This document shows positions 20,801 through 29,077 of a DNA stretch of 64,000 bases, piece after piece (position 1 is the first letter of the stretch; the number at the start of each line of letters is the position of its first letter). The notes beneath the pieces were generated by a model that was not told where the DNA came from, ran no database searches, and saw only the letters and a program-made list of their open reading frames with translations. Position numbers and translations under genes: made by a program. This DNA is from Tridacna crocea. Lineage: Eukaryota; Mollusca; Bivalvia; Cardiida; Cardiidae. The stretch covers positions 70,521,277-70,585,276 of the forward strand of contig OX031056.1 of NCBI GenBank assembly GCA_943736015.1, given 5' to 3'.

Positions 20801-23800
20801 CCAGGGATTGTTTGGTAAAGGGTTAAAATGAGTACCTAGGGAACTTTAAAACATGAGATTATTATGTAAATGCTTCGGGTAACCATCAAAACAAGAGGGC
20901 CATGATGGCCCTGTATCTCTCCACTGACTAATAATTAAGGTAGGACCTGTGTAATGGAAAAAAAGCTATTTCCACTAAAATATCAACATGCAAAATTAGC
21001 TATAATTAAAAATGAGTATTATTGAACTACTTTCACCTTTTCATTTTTTCCATTTTTTCCTTCTTTGAATTATCATTTATAAATCTAAAACCACTATATT
21101 CTCAATTGAAAAAGAAATAATAATTACCTCCCTTTTTAGAAAACAAACAAAAATATCAAAAAAGAGTTTCAAAATAGACATAAACGGAATTTTTGATCTG
21201 TTAGAAATGTGCAAAAATATTATTTCTGCATAAATCCTTATTTATCCTTATTTAACAACCAATTAGAATTTTTGCCAAATGTTCACCGGAAGTGCATTAC
21301 ACAGGTCTTACCTTAATAACAATACAAGCCAAATATTGCAATACTTGGCCAATTTTTTTCAAACTTGAAGAGATATAAATTTTTTTTTTTCTATAAAATC
21401 CTATGAGAAAGTTATGACCCCCGGGCAAAGCCATTTTTGACCACAAAGCTATAATTACTTGAATCCTGGTGGATGTCCCCAAGATAAAGCCCCATGCCAA
21501 ATAATACAGGTCTAGAATGAGTGGTTATAAACAAGAAGATTTTCCACTTTTCCCAGTAAAAGGCCCAGTAAAACATGAGACCTATGACACAGGGCTAAAT
21601 TAAGTAGACCTAGGTCTCATTATTGTTCGTAATGAGAGGATTTATCAACTTTTTACCACAAAAGCCCATGTAAAACTTGTGATTCCTGGAGTGGGGACAA
21701 AATTGACTACAAGACTAACATTTGGGCCTTCTTGATAGAGGCCGGCTAGATAAAGTTACATGCAAAATTTGGTAGTCCTAGGCCTTATGGCTAGGTAAAA
21801 GTACATTTTTCAAGTTTTCCCAATACGTGTATAAGCCCATGTAAACCTTGTGGCCTCTAGGACGGGACCAAATTTGACCCCAGGGCTGTAATTTGGACAT
21901 CCTTGGTAGAGACCCACAAGATAAAGCTACATGCCAAATTTGGTAGCCGTAGGCCCTATGGCTAGGTACCAGAGGACAAGAAGATTTTCAAAGATTTCCA
22001 AAGTTTTTCAGTGTTTTAAAGGAATCAAAATCTTCAAGAAATTCTGAAGAGGACCATGGCAGGATTATTTCTGTGAAGTTTCATCAAAGTTGAATTGGTA
22101 GTTTCAGAGAAAATGATGTTTGAAATTAAACTTAACGTATGTATGCACAGATGCAGGGACAGACGCAGGGATGGACAGACAGACACCATGACATAAGCCA
22201 GCTGTCCTTCGGCCTATGGACCTAAAAATGATGAGCTAGAATAGATGGCTGTTGCGTGTCTAAGAAATCATAATCTGTTATTACCTTTCTTCGATCATCT
22301 ACTTGTGCAAACAACTCATTGATTTCTTTTGTTCTTGTATTCTGAAACAAACAAGTGGACCATCACAGCCTAAAAATCAGTAACCAAAAACATAACCAAA
22401 GGGTATTCAACTATTTAACCCTTAGCCAAACGACAAAATTTCAGATTGGTCCATATCGAAAGCATTTGCAGACGACAAAATAAAAGTGATTGAAAATTTG
22501 AAATTTGTTTTGTGAAGGGTAGAAAACATTGTGGAAAAAGGAGAAAATGCTGGTTAGCAGCATTTTCTCCTTTACTCACAATGTTTTCTACAGGCTTCTT
22601 TCTAAGGGTCTTCAAAAGTAGGGGCTGTGTGGTAATGGGCAAAATAAAAAATTCTGACCTGTTCAATGTTTTAAACGACTTTTGTCGTCTTGATATACTT
22701 TCTATGAAGAGAAGGCTATAATTTTCGGTGCAGATTTAATTTATACACGTCTAATTCATACAAACCAAGCCCCGGTACTTCAGTCAGTAGCATGCTGGTT
22801 CGATCCATGACTTGTGGATTGATGTTAGTCATTGTAACAGGAGTCATTCCTCTCTCACTGCTTACCATTTTATCAACAAATGTCATGGTGGCAAGCAGCC
22901 AGTGGCTTGGAAAGAATATTGTGTTAAGAACTTGTATATAGACACTGCAGGAAGGCATGGATAGGTGCACTGGCTGCCAAGATAAAACTCCAAAGCATTT
23001 GCAGATGACAAAATAAAAGTGATTGAAAATTTGAAATTTGTTTTGTGAATGGTAGAAAACATTGTGGAAAAAGGAGAAAATGCTGGTTACCAGCATTTTC
23101 TCCTTTTCCCACAATGTTTTTTAAAGGCTTCTTTCTCAGGGGCGTCAAAAGTAGGGATTGTGTGGTAATGGGTTAAATATTGTCCATACAATCAATCATG
23201 CAATCCAATTCAAACAAATTCAGGTGGACTTTGAGGTTAACTAAAGTAAGTAGGTGATTTACCATATTATCGTCAAGTGATTGAATCTGCCTGCTGCAGC
23301 TTTCTTCTGACATTTGTTCTTCTTGTGCTTCGACTAGTAATTTATGCTTTTGCCTGAAACAATAATTCAACCATATCCAAATTAACTCTTTACAACACAA
23401 TCCTGAGTTTTAATGATCTCAAATCTTCGCAAGCCACGGATGAGAATGCACTACACTACTCTACCCTTGGCAGATCAAGCTTGATTTCGACATTCCCCCG
23501 ATTCGCATTTTCATTGGTTGCAGCTAGCTCCAACTGCACAAATCAAATCGCTCGTAGCATTTCATCTTTGATAAAAATAGAACAAGGTCATGACCTTTCG
23601 GATAAAAATAGAAGGTAAACATGGATACCTCCGTGCATGTGTGCAGGATCTGTAATGATTTACTAACAAAAAAAATACAGACAAACAATATTTACAGAAA
23701 GTTTCAGTGTGACCAATCAATTATCAGAGGTTTTAGGCTATATATCCCAGCACATGACCATGAAATGTCGAAGCATGTTTGTGGTTATTGCTTTATCATG

Positions 23801-26800
23801 GTAATCTCGAAATCGGGCTCGATCAGTCAAGTAAGATCCACGTAGTGATCGTAACCTTGGCTCGCGAAGATGATGACATTATGAAAATAGCCTTTTTGGA
23901 AAATCTTGTGGGAGAAGGAGAAAATGCTGGAAACCAGCATTTTCTCCTTTTCCTTCAGACTTTTTACACATTCAAAAACTATTAAGATCATTTCAGTTAC
24001 ATTTAATTAGTTGTCGGCAAATGCTTTAAATTTGGACAATTCTAAAATTTTACTGTATGGTGAAGAGTTCAAACATGAGGACCCCATGCGGTTGCCAACA
24101 CAGATGTCAATTGCTAACCAACATTTTCTCCTTTTTCCATAATGTTTCAAAGATACATCTGTACTTGTTTCTTCCGACAGTTTTTATACCATTTCATCCT
24201 TACTTTATGATAGCATCATTGTTCTTATAGCTTCATGTCAAATGTTGCTCCTAATGGCTGAAAGATTGCATAGATTATAAAAGATAGAAAAATGCATTTC
24301 ATGTTTTGAAAGCTTTCCCAGCAACTACTGTTGTCATTTCTCTTTTTAGCCCATTACCACACAATCCCTACCTATGACAAGAAGCCTTTAGAAAACATTG
24401 TGGGGGAAAAGAGAAAATGCTGGTAACCAGCATTTTCTCCTTTTCCCATAATGTTTTCTACCCTTCACCAAACAAATTTCAAATTTTCAGTCTCTTTTGT
24501 TTTGTCATCTGCAAATGCTTTCGATTGGACAAACCTAAAATTTTGTCTTTTGGTAATGATTTAAATGAGGACAAATCCCTCATGTTTTTCTATCTCTTAC
24601 ACAATGCATATTGGTTAGTTTATTTGTATTTATTTACACAGCCAAGTGATTTCACACGCTTTTCAATCTTTAACAGCATTTTTTCCTCTCTACCTGAAAA
24701 GATGTACCTTAAACTCTTTACTACACAATCCCGACTTTTAACAACCCTGACAAAGAAAGCCTTTGAAAACATTGTGGGAAAAGAAGAAAATGCTGGTAAC
24801 CAGCATTTTCTCCTTTTCCCACAATGTTTTCTACCCTTTCCAAATCAAATTTCAATTTTTGATTCACAGCTTTTTTGTCGTCTGCAAATGGTTTCAATTT
24901 GGACAAGTCCAAAGTTATGTCGTTTGGTAAAGACTTAAAATTTTACCTTTCGGTATCCTCCCTGATCAATCTATTGATATATGACTGCAGATCTATTTCT
25001 TGCTGAATACGTTTTTCCTCAATGTGGTTCCATCTTTTCTTCTTTGCCTGTCGTAATGCTGAAGTGATTTCATCTCCGAAATTTTTCTTGGACTCTTTGG
25101 CCAACTCATGAGCTGCAAGTGAAACAATGGATTAATCCTTAACCCTTTCCCAAACAATCCCTGGTTTTTACGGGTCAGGAATAGAAGCCTTTTGAAAACA
25201 TTGTGGGAAAAGGAGAAAATGCTGGTAACCAGCATTTTCTCCTTTTCCCACAATGTTTTCTACCCTGTCATATAGAAAAATCGTCTTTTTAGCATCTGTT
25301 AATTTGTCACCAGTCCTGAAAAAATGCTTTCAATTTGGTATGGTCCAAAATTTGCCGTTTGGGAAAGTGTTATCTAAACAATCCTGAGATTTAACTTCCC
25401 TGAAGGGGTATTTATACAACATTGTGGGAAAAGGAGAAAATGCTGATAACCAGCAGCAGCCAGTAACTAAAAGTACTTAATATAATGCGTGGATATTAGT
25501 ATTGCAAAATAAACTGTGTGATAAAAATGTACATGTGTTGCTATAAACCTACCAGGTGTAAAATCTAGTGTAAATTATTTTTGGTTTCAGCACCAAAATT
25601 GATTATGAAATTCTTGACAAATTCAGAATACTACGAAATGGGAGCTACTATAGCAGCAATAAATTATCATATAAATAACTATAGATTCTATATTAGTTAC
25701 CACCTGAACAAGAACCTATGGTTTTACAAACTGTTGAGGAGAGTTGGTGAAGAAAAACATAATAATTATAACCAATGCTCAACCCTGAGCTCTTTGCATT
25801 TTGTGTACTTCTTTGTATTTAACCCATTACCACACAATCCCTACTTTTGACGCCCCTGAGAAAGAAGCCTTTTGAAAACACTGTGGGAAAAGGAGAAAAT
25901 GCTGGTAACCAGCATTTTCTCCTTTTCCCACAGTGTTTTCTACCCTTCCCAGAACAAATTTCAATTCTTCAGTCACCTTTATTTTGTCGATTGCAAATGC
26001 TTTTAATTTGGACCAGTCTAAAATTTTCTTGTGTGGTAAAGAGTTAAGGTAGTAGACCCATAATACCTCTAGTACTGCATCGCATAAAGTTTTCTTGATA
26101 GTTGATAAATACAGATTTATACAGGTATAATACTTTCGCACAATTTTAACCGACCAGAAATTTCTTCATGCCCATCTTGAAATTATTTGTAGATAGTATC
26201 ATACTTTTGTTAGTTTCCAGAAAAAGAAGGTAATTACTATCTCTCTTTGTAATGAAAATATAGTGGTTTTAGATTTTGATAAGTCTACGAAGGACAAAAA
26301 GGGAAAAATGGCTCGGTTGAAGTAGTACAATAACACTCTTTTTTAATCATAGCAAATCTTATAGGATGATATTATTGTGAAAATAGCTGTTTTCTATTAT
26401 GGGTCCACTACGTTAATGGTAAAAATAAGAACAGTAATAAATCTAGGGACTAAACAGCATTGTGTCATAGTGCCTCTGTAATTTCATTTTTTACATGTAC
26501 CTCTTTTCAAACAAGCTATTGCCTCATCAATGTGGTTCTGTTCTATCAGCGCTAAACCCATAAAGTAATGGCCTTTTACAACAGTCTTTTCTAGTTCCAA
26601 GGCTCGCTGGCAGTCCTGAATGGCTTGATCCCATTGTTTCAACCTCAGATAACACAGGGCTCTATTTGTGAAGTATGTGGCTGTGTGTGGATTTTTGATC
26701 TGTAAAATGAAAGAAACGGTTTTAACGATCTGACCACAAGTTGTAACAACCCTGAGAAGGCTTTTGAAATCATTGGTGGAAAAGGAGAAAAGGCTGTGTG

Positions 26801-28891
26801 AGGATTTCGATAGGTGAGTGCAACACTATTCTAAGTGCCTGTTAATTGTACAGGCACTTAGAATAGTGTTGTACTCACCTATCGATTTTAGATCAGAAAA
26901 ATATAATGTTCAGGCATCTTTAAACCTTTACCATATATGGTACTTTTAACAGCCCTGAGATGGAAAAAAGCCTTTGAAAGCATTGTGGAAAATGGAAAAA
27001 TGCTGGTGAGCATTATTTCACCCACTTCCTACAAAGCAACAGTTCCAGGTAGGGTACATACCTCTAGACTTGGATGCTAGGGTACCACACAGAGTCCAAA
27101 GACTTTCAAGGGTTTGGGATGCAATACTATATTCCAATGTCCAACCTTAGTAGGACTAGCTCCAGATACAGCAACAAGTTATCAGGAACATGTATAAGAC
27201 TAATTTCCAGCACATTCAATATATGCAAACAATCTTCTGTAACTAAACTCTGTCATATTTTAACCCATTACCAAACAATCCCTGGTTTTTACGGGTCTAG
27301 AATAGTAGCCTTTAGAAAACATTGTGGGAAAAGGAGAAAATGCTGGTGACCAGCATTTTCTCCTTTTCCCACAAAGTTTTCTACCCTATCATAGACAGAA
27401 ATCATCTTTTCAGCAAGAGTTGAATTGTCGTCTGCAAATGCTTTCAATTTGGTCTAGTCCAAAAGTTTGTCATTTGAGAGAGGGTTAAGGGGAAATTATC
27501 CCAAGCCTCTGAATCTGGAGGAAGGGTACTGTTGTATTTGAAGTCGGGACCACTCACAGGTTGCCCGGCTAGCTCAGTAGGTAGAGCTGCTGTGCTAGTG
27601 TAGTATACTGGTCTATCCCACAGATAGATATAAAGGTATAATTTAGTCAGGTACAGGTATTTAGTGATATATCGTGTGGTCGTGTTGACATGTGGTTCGG
27701 TAGCTCAGTTGGTTAAAGTGCAGGAACCATATTCCTGAGGCCCTGGGTTTGAATCCCTGTCGAGCCACTATATATTTTTTCACCACCTCTTGCATTTGGC
27801 GCCCAACGTAAATAACCCACTTATTAGAAAGATAGGGTAGCAGTGATTGAGGGATTCCTGGACGAATCCTCAGATGGCGGGGAAGTATGTTGTATACTGG
27901 TCTATCCCACTGATGGATATAAAGGTATAATTTAGTCTGGCACAGGTATTTGGTGATATATCGTGCAGTCGTGTTGACATGTGGTTCGGTACTCAGTTGG
28001 TTAGAGTGCAGGAACGGTATTCCTGAGGCCCTGGGTTCGAATCCCGGTCGAGGGACGATATATTTTTTCACCACCTGTTACATTTGGTGCCCAACGTAAA
28101 TAACCCACTTAGTAGAAAGATAGGGTAGCAGTGATTGAGGGATTCGTGGACGAATCCTCATGTGGCGGGGAAGTATGTAGTATACTGGTCTATCCCACAG
28201 ATGGATATAAAGGTATAATTTAGTCGGGCACAGGTATTTGGTGATATATCGTGCGGTCGTGTCGACACGTGGTTCGGTAGCTCAGTTAGTTAGAGTGCAG
28301 GAACGGTATTCCTGAGGCCCTGGGTTTGAATCCAGGTCGAGCCGCGATATTTTTTCACCATCTGTTACACTAGTGTTCTTGGGATTATGGGTTTCAGTCC
28401 CATGTCTGGCACAATTTCCACCCTTGATTTACTTCATTAGTGACACCAGTCTGCTGTTCTGCCACAGTTCTGCCACAGTTCTGGGGTCATGGGATCAAGT
28501 CCAACATGGGGTACACTTTTCTCCCTTGCCTTACTTAAGCAATATACCAGAAGACCACTTTCCAATAAACGTTTCCTATCCATCCAAGGATAGAAAATAT
28601 TAAGAATTTAAAGACATCATTTTTTGTAAATTTTGAGCAACTTAATTCGTCGAGGTTCCCTCCCTTGTCATAGCTTTCATCCTGGATATTTGTGTAGTAA
28701 AAAAACCCATAGCTTTTATGAGGGTTGGCCGATATATTTTGAACCATACTGAGCGGTTAAAAATGTTGAAAAGGCTTAAATATCTCAATTCAGTCACTTA
28801 CGATTGCTTTTGAATAACAGGCTATTGCGTCATGGTATTTTCTAGAAGTAAACAGTCGGTTTCCTTGCTCTTTTAAATCAAAATCACCCAT
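17722..28891 (-). CDS. STUB1: STUB1/CHIP E3 ubiquitin ligase and co-chaperone, 7 coding exons, 281 aa
   Basis: CHIP binds the C-terminal EEVD tail of Hsp70 and Hsp90 through its TPR domain and ubiquitinates bound clients through its U-box, mainly in the cytosol. Coding exons on the minus strand are 28891-28802, 26699-26501, 25112-24947, 23353-23263, 22341-22285, 19702-19586 and 17847-17722. All introns are GT-AG, phases agree, and the join totals 843 coding bases plus a stop. Residues 1 to about 96 are three TPRs. Lys7, Asn42 and Lys72 match the peptide-clamp residues Lys30, Asn65 and Lys95 of human CHIP. Residues 97-201 are the helical linker and 205-277 the U-box, with His238 and Pro247 matching human His260 and Pro269. 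It is about 22 residues shorter than the 303-residue human protein, mostly at the N-terminus. The start is the first ATG before the conserved LKEQGNRLF. Identification is from remembered family sequence, without alignment software. Confidence 0.95.
17901..18251 (-). mobile_element. Palindromic TTAA MITE with internal minisatellite expansion (STUB1 intron 6)
   Basis: TTAACTCTTTACTACAC to GTGGTAATCAGTTAA. Its subterminal ACAAACAATAGACTTGCCCA block is amplified to about six units at 17917-18064, lengthening the element to 351 bp. The TTAA is 53 nt from the exon 7 acceptor. The right TTAA is shared with the next copy. Confidence 0.9.
17917..18064. repeat. 27-bp tandem repeat inside a MITE
   Basis: Units AAGCAAACAATAGACTTGCC with CAAAC or CACAC spacers, about six, one shortened. 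Confidence 0.88.
18248..18477 (+). mobile_element. Palindromic TTAA MITE (STUB1 intron 6)
   Basis: TTAACCATTTACCAAAT to TTGGTAAAAGGTTAA. The right arm is partly decayed. Confidence 0.9.
18872..19150. repeat. GACAAAAGCCCACTGG minisatellite (STUB1 intron 6)
   Basis: About 15 units of 16-18 bp, consensus GGGACAAAAGCCCACT. Period and composition are unlike the MITEs. Confidence 0.9.
19229..19457 (+). mobile_element. Palindromic MITE (STUB1 intron 6)
   Basis: TCAACTCTTTACC to TTTAGTAAAGAGTTAA. Left arm ACACTGTGGG against right CCACAATGC. Confidence 0.88.
19586..19702 (-). CDS. STUB1: STUB1 exon 6 (residues 202-240, U-box N-terminal half)
   Basis: Encodes [20 protein letters not shown] followed by a stretch ending [11 protein letters not shown], the first half of the U-box. 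Both ends are phase 0 (ATTTCAG acceptor, GTAGGGTA donor). His238 matches the residue whose mutation in human CHIP (H260Q) blocks ligase activity. Confidence 0.95.
19850..19955 (+). mobile_element. MITE right-half fragment (STUB1 intron 5)
   Basis: CACTCTTTACC, then the TCACCTGCAAATCC...TTTGGTAAAGAGATAA right end. No hairpin. Confidence 0.55.
19980..20209 (+). mobile_element. Palindromic TTAA MITE (STUB1 intron 5)
   Basis: TTAACCCATTACC to TTTAGTAAAGACTTAA. Hairpin with a damaged tip. Confidence 0.9.
20362..20824. mobile_element. Variant B fragment, variant C MITE and half MITE in series (STUB1 intron 5)
   Basis: 20362-20504 begins TTAACACTTTACTCC and is damaged. 20505-20733 is a complete copy (TTAACTCTTTCCCAAAC) whose arms both carry the ACACTGTGGG/CCCACAGTGT change and the GCTCG tip. 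20738-20824 is a right-end fragment ending GGTAAAGGGTTAA. Confidence 0.82.
20893..22240 (+). repeat. Long bivalve-type dispersed repeat with ~170-bp internal units (STUB1 intron 5)
   Basis: Starts AAGAGGGCCATGATGGCCCT. It contains about three units with AAGCCCATGTAAA(C/A)CTTGTG, GGGACCAAATTTGACC and TTTGGTAG(T/C)C(C/G)TAGGCC, then ends with GACAGAC-type simple repeats and GGCCTATGGACC. A family-2 MITE (20935-21316) interrupts it. Confidence 0.7.
20935..21316 (+). mobile_element. Family-2 TTAA element inside the dispersed repeat
   Basis: TTAAGGTAGGACCTGTGTAA to TTACACAGGTCTTACCTTAA, similar throughout to 14489-14860. Confidence 0.88.
22285..22341 (-). CDS. STUB1: STUB1 exon 5 (residues 183-201)
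   Basis: A 57-base exon, phase 0 at both ends, between TTGTTTCAG and GTAATAAC. It encodes [19 protein letters not shown], close to the MDELFSQVDEKRKK helix just before the U-box in CHIP. Confidence 0.9.
22415..22642 (-). mobile_element. Palindromic TTAA MITE (STUB1 intron 4)
   Basis: TTAACCCTTAGCCAAACG to GTGGTAATGGGC. The right TTAA is lost. Confidence 0.88.
22768..22985 (+). mobile_element. SINE (type 2) fragment (STUB1 intron 4)
   Basis: GCTGGTTCGATCC near the head, body AACAGGAGTCATTCCTCTC and AGCCAGTGGCTTGGAAAGAA. It breaks off at GTGCACTGGCTGCC and joins a MITE. Confidence 0.75.
22988..23176 (-). mobile_element. MITE truncated at the SINE junction (STUB1 intron 4)
   Basis: Begins inside the family at CAAAGCATTTGCAGATG, with full hairpin, and ends GTGGTAATGGGTTAA. 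Confidence 0.85.
23263..23353 (-). CDS. STUB1: STUB1 exon 4 (residues 153-182, linker)
   Basis: Acceptor TTGTTTCAG and donor GTAAATCA. It encodes [19 protein letters not shown] and a Gln/Asp-rich stretch ending SLDDNM, matching the variable acidic linker of CHIP. Confidence 0.88.
23424..23870 (+). mobile_element. Inserted DNA element with ATCTTCGC...TIRs
   Basis: Left end ATCTTCGCAAGCCACGG and right end, reversed, ATCTTCGCGAGCCAAGG form 17-bp terminal inverted repeats with two mismatches. It contains the short Cys-rich frame at 23621-23845. Confidence 0.7.
23621..23845 (+). CDS. Short Cys-rich ORF within the inserted element
   Basis: 75 codons starting [15 protein letters not shown] and later [11 protein letters not shown], so a CxxC...CxxC arrangement that could bind zinc. 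It ends in a stop before the element's right end. Possibly the leftover first exon of a transposase or host zinc-finger gene. I do not recognise it. Confidence 0.35.
   Translation: MDTSVHVCRICNDLLTKKIQTNNIYRKFQCDQSIIRGFRLYIPAHDHEMSKHVCGYCFIMVISKSGSISQVRST
24346..24564 (+). mobile_element. Palindromic TTAA MITE (STUB1 intron 3)
   Basis: TTAGCCCATTACC to TTTGGTAATGATTTAA. Slightly shortened left subterminal region. Confidence 0.88.
24709..24938 (+). mobile_element. Palindromic TTAA MITE abutting the STUB1 exon 3 donor
   Basis: TTAAACTCTTTACTACAC to TTTGGTAAAGACTTAA. The right TTAA is 8 nt from the exon 3 splice donor. Confidence 0.92.
24947..25112 (-). CDS. STUB1: STUB1 exon 3 (residues 97-152, linker helices)
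   Basis: Acceptor ACTTGCAG and donor GTAAAATT. It encodes the linker with [19 protein letters not shown], close to human NFGDDIPSALRIAKKKRWN. A MITE terminus (TTAA at 24935-24938) starts 8 nt into the downstream intron, and another MITE ends 26 nt upstream of the acceptor, so the exon sits between two palindromic elements. Confidence 0.94.
25139..25373 (+). mobile_element. Palindromic TTAA MITE just upstream of STUB1 exon 3
   Basis: TTAACCCTTTCCCAAAC to TTGGGAAAGTGTTAT, perfect hairpin. The TTAA lies 26 nt from the exon 3 acceptor, so the branch point may lie in or beside the element. Confidence 0.9.
25374..25456 (+). mobile_element. Left-half MITE (STUB1 intron 2)
   Basis: AACAATCCTGAGATTTAAC to the hairpin tip GCTGATAACCAGCAG, where it breaks. 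Confidence 0.65.
25819..26047 (+). mobile_element. Palindromic TTAA MITE (STUB1 intron 2)
   Basis: TTAACCCATTACC to GTGGTAAAGAGTTAA. Both arms carry the matched ACACTGTGGG/CCCACAGTGT change. The right TTAA is shared with a family-2 element. Confidence 0.92.
26044..26416 (-). mobile_element. Family-2 TTAA element, diverged (STUB1 intron 2)
   Basis: TTAAGGTAGTAGACCCATAA to TTATGGGTCCACTACGTTAA. The AAGTAGTACAATAACACTC core is the reverse of GAGTATTATTGAACTACTTT in the other copies. Confidence 0.8.
26501..26699 (-). CDS. STUB1: STUB1 exon 2 (residues 31-96, TPR 2-3)
   Basis: Acceptor TTTTACAG precedes ATC AAA AAT. The exon encodes the TNRALCYL and [12 protein letters not shown] signatures of TPR2, then TPR3 ending DEAIACLKR. 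It ends at donor GTACATG in phase 1. Confidence 0.95.
26725..27035 (+). mobile_element. Two broken MITE left halves around a 77-bp hairpin (STUB1 intron 1)
   Basis: 26725-26800 and 26921-27035 each keep a left end and left arm. Between them, 26808-26884 is an unrelated near-perfect palindrome. Confidence 0.6.
26808..26884. repeat. 77-bp near-perfect palindrome
   Basis: CGATAGGTGAGTGCAACACT pairs with AGTGTTGTACTCACCTATCG and TAAGTGCCTGT with ACAGGCACTTA, around a short AT loop. Confidence 0.9.
27260..27488 (+). mobile_element. Palindromic TTAA MITE (STUB1 intron 1)
   Basis: TTAACCCATTACCAAAC to TTGAGAGAGGGTTAA. Hairpin intact apart from the tip. Confidence 0.9.
27694..27767 (+). tRNA. tRNA-like sequence, copy 1 (probably repeat-derived)
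   Basis: GGTTCGG pairs with TCGAGCC, with GCTC/AAGT and CAGGA/TCCTG stems and a GGGTTTGAATCCC T arm. Loop ACCATAT puts CAT at the anticodon, but C replaces the invariant T33, so it is unlikely to be a working tRNA. Confidence 0.4.
27983..28055 (+). tRNA. tRNA-like sequence, copy 2 (defective)
   Basis: As copy 1, but one base is missing in the D stem (TACTCAG) and the acceptor 3' strand is altered (GAGGG). Loop ACGGTAT. Confidence 0.3.
28271..28344 (+). tRNA. tRNA-like sequence, copy 3
   Basis: Full cloverleaf pairing with acceptor GGTTCGG/TCGAGCC. The loop ACGGTAT gives GGT at the anticodon position, again with C at position 33. Tandem context suggests a SINE or satellite origin. Confidence 0.4.
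28802..28891 (-). CDS. STUB1: STUB1 exon 1 (residues 1-30, first TPR)
   Basis: Thirty codons from ATG to an Ile codon, ending at donor GTAAGTG in phase 0. It encodes [14 protein letters not shown] and the first TPR helix pair, ending CYSKAI as in vertebrate CHIP. The short N-terminal extension of the human protein is missing. No splice acceptor lies just upstream of the ATG, so this looks like the true first coding exon. Confidence 0.94.
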
Positions 28892-29068
28892 AATGTACTT
28901 TTACATCACAGAGGAGTTATAGATGAGTAAATTATGGCGAAAACAAAAGCAATCGTCTGTCTTGTTTTCTTTCAGTGGTCGGCATTAACTCCCAAGCATC
29001 GCGAGCGCACAGGGACTGGCAATTAATGAATATTCATAAGTTAGGCGCGGTTATGTAGTAGCATTGCT
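28892..29068. promoter_or_regulatory. STUB1 5' flank
   Basis: The 177 bp between the STUB1 ATG and the foldback element contain a CpG-bearing patch (CATCGCGAGCGCACAGGG) that may hold the core promoter. No TATA box was recognised. Promoter assignment is by position only. Confidence 0.35.
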
Positions 29069-29077
29069 GTATAATTA
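29069..29077 (+). repeat. Left 9-bp target duplication of the foldback element
   Basis: GTATAATTA, identical to 33675-33683 on the other side of the element. Confidence 0.85.

Larger units (their letters stand above)
23382..24072 (+). mobile_element. MITE split by a TIR-ended insertion (STUB1 intron 3)
   Basis: The left end (TTAACTCTTTACAACAC) stops near 23420. The hairpin and right end resume near 23881 and end GGTGAAGAGTTCAA. About 450 bp is inserted between. Confidence 0.75.
27598..28370 (+). repeat. ~288-bp tandem repeat carrying tRNA-like units (STUB1 intron 1)
   Basis: Three tRNA-like units lie 289 and 288 bp apart, each followed by the same spacer (GGCGGGGAAGTATGT, ATACTGGTCTATCCCACAGA, GGTGATATATCGTG). 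A partial tRNA-like head (GCTAGCTCAGTAGGTAGAGC) lies just before, at about 27570. Confidence 0.88.

Noticed and set aside
27661..28074. 137-codon minus ORF
   Set aside because: It runs through two units of the tRNA-like tandem repeat and reflects that repeat, not a protein.
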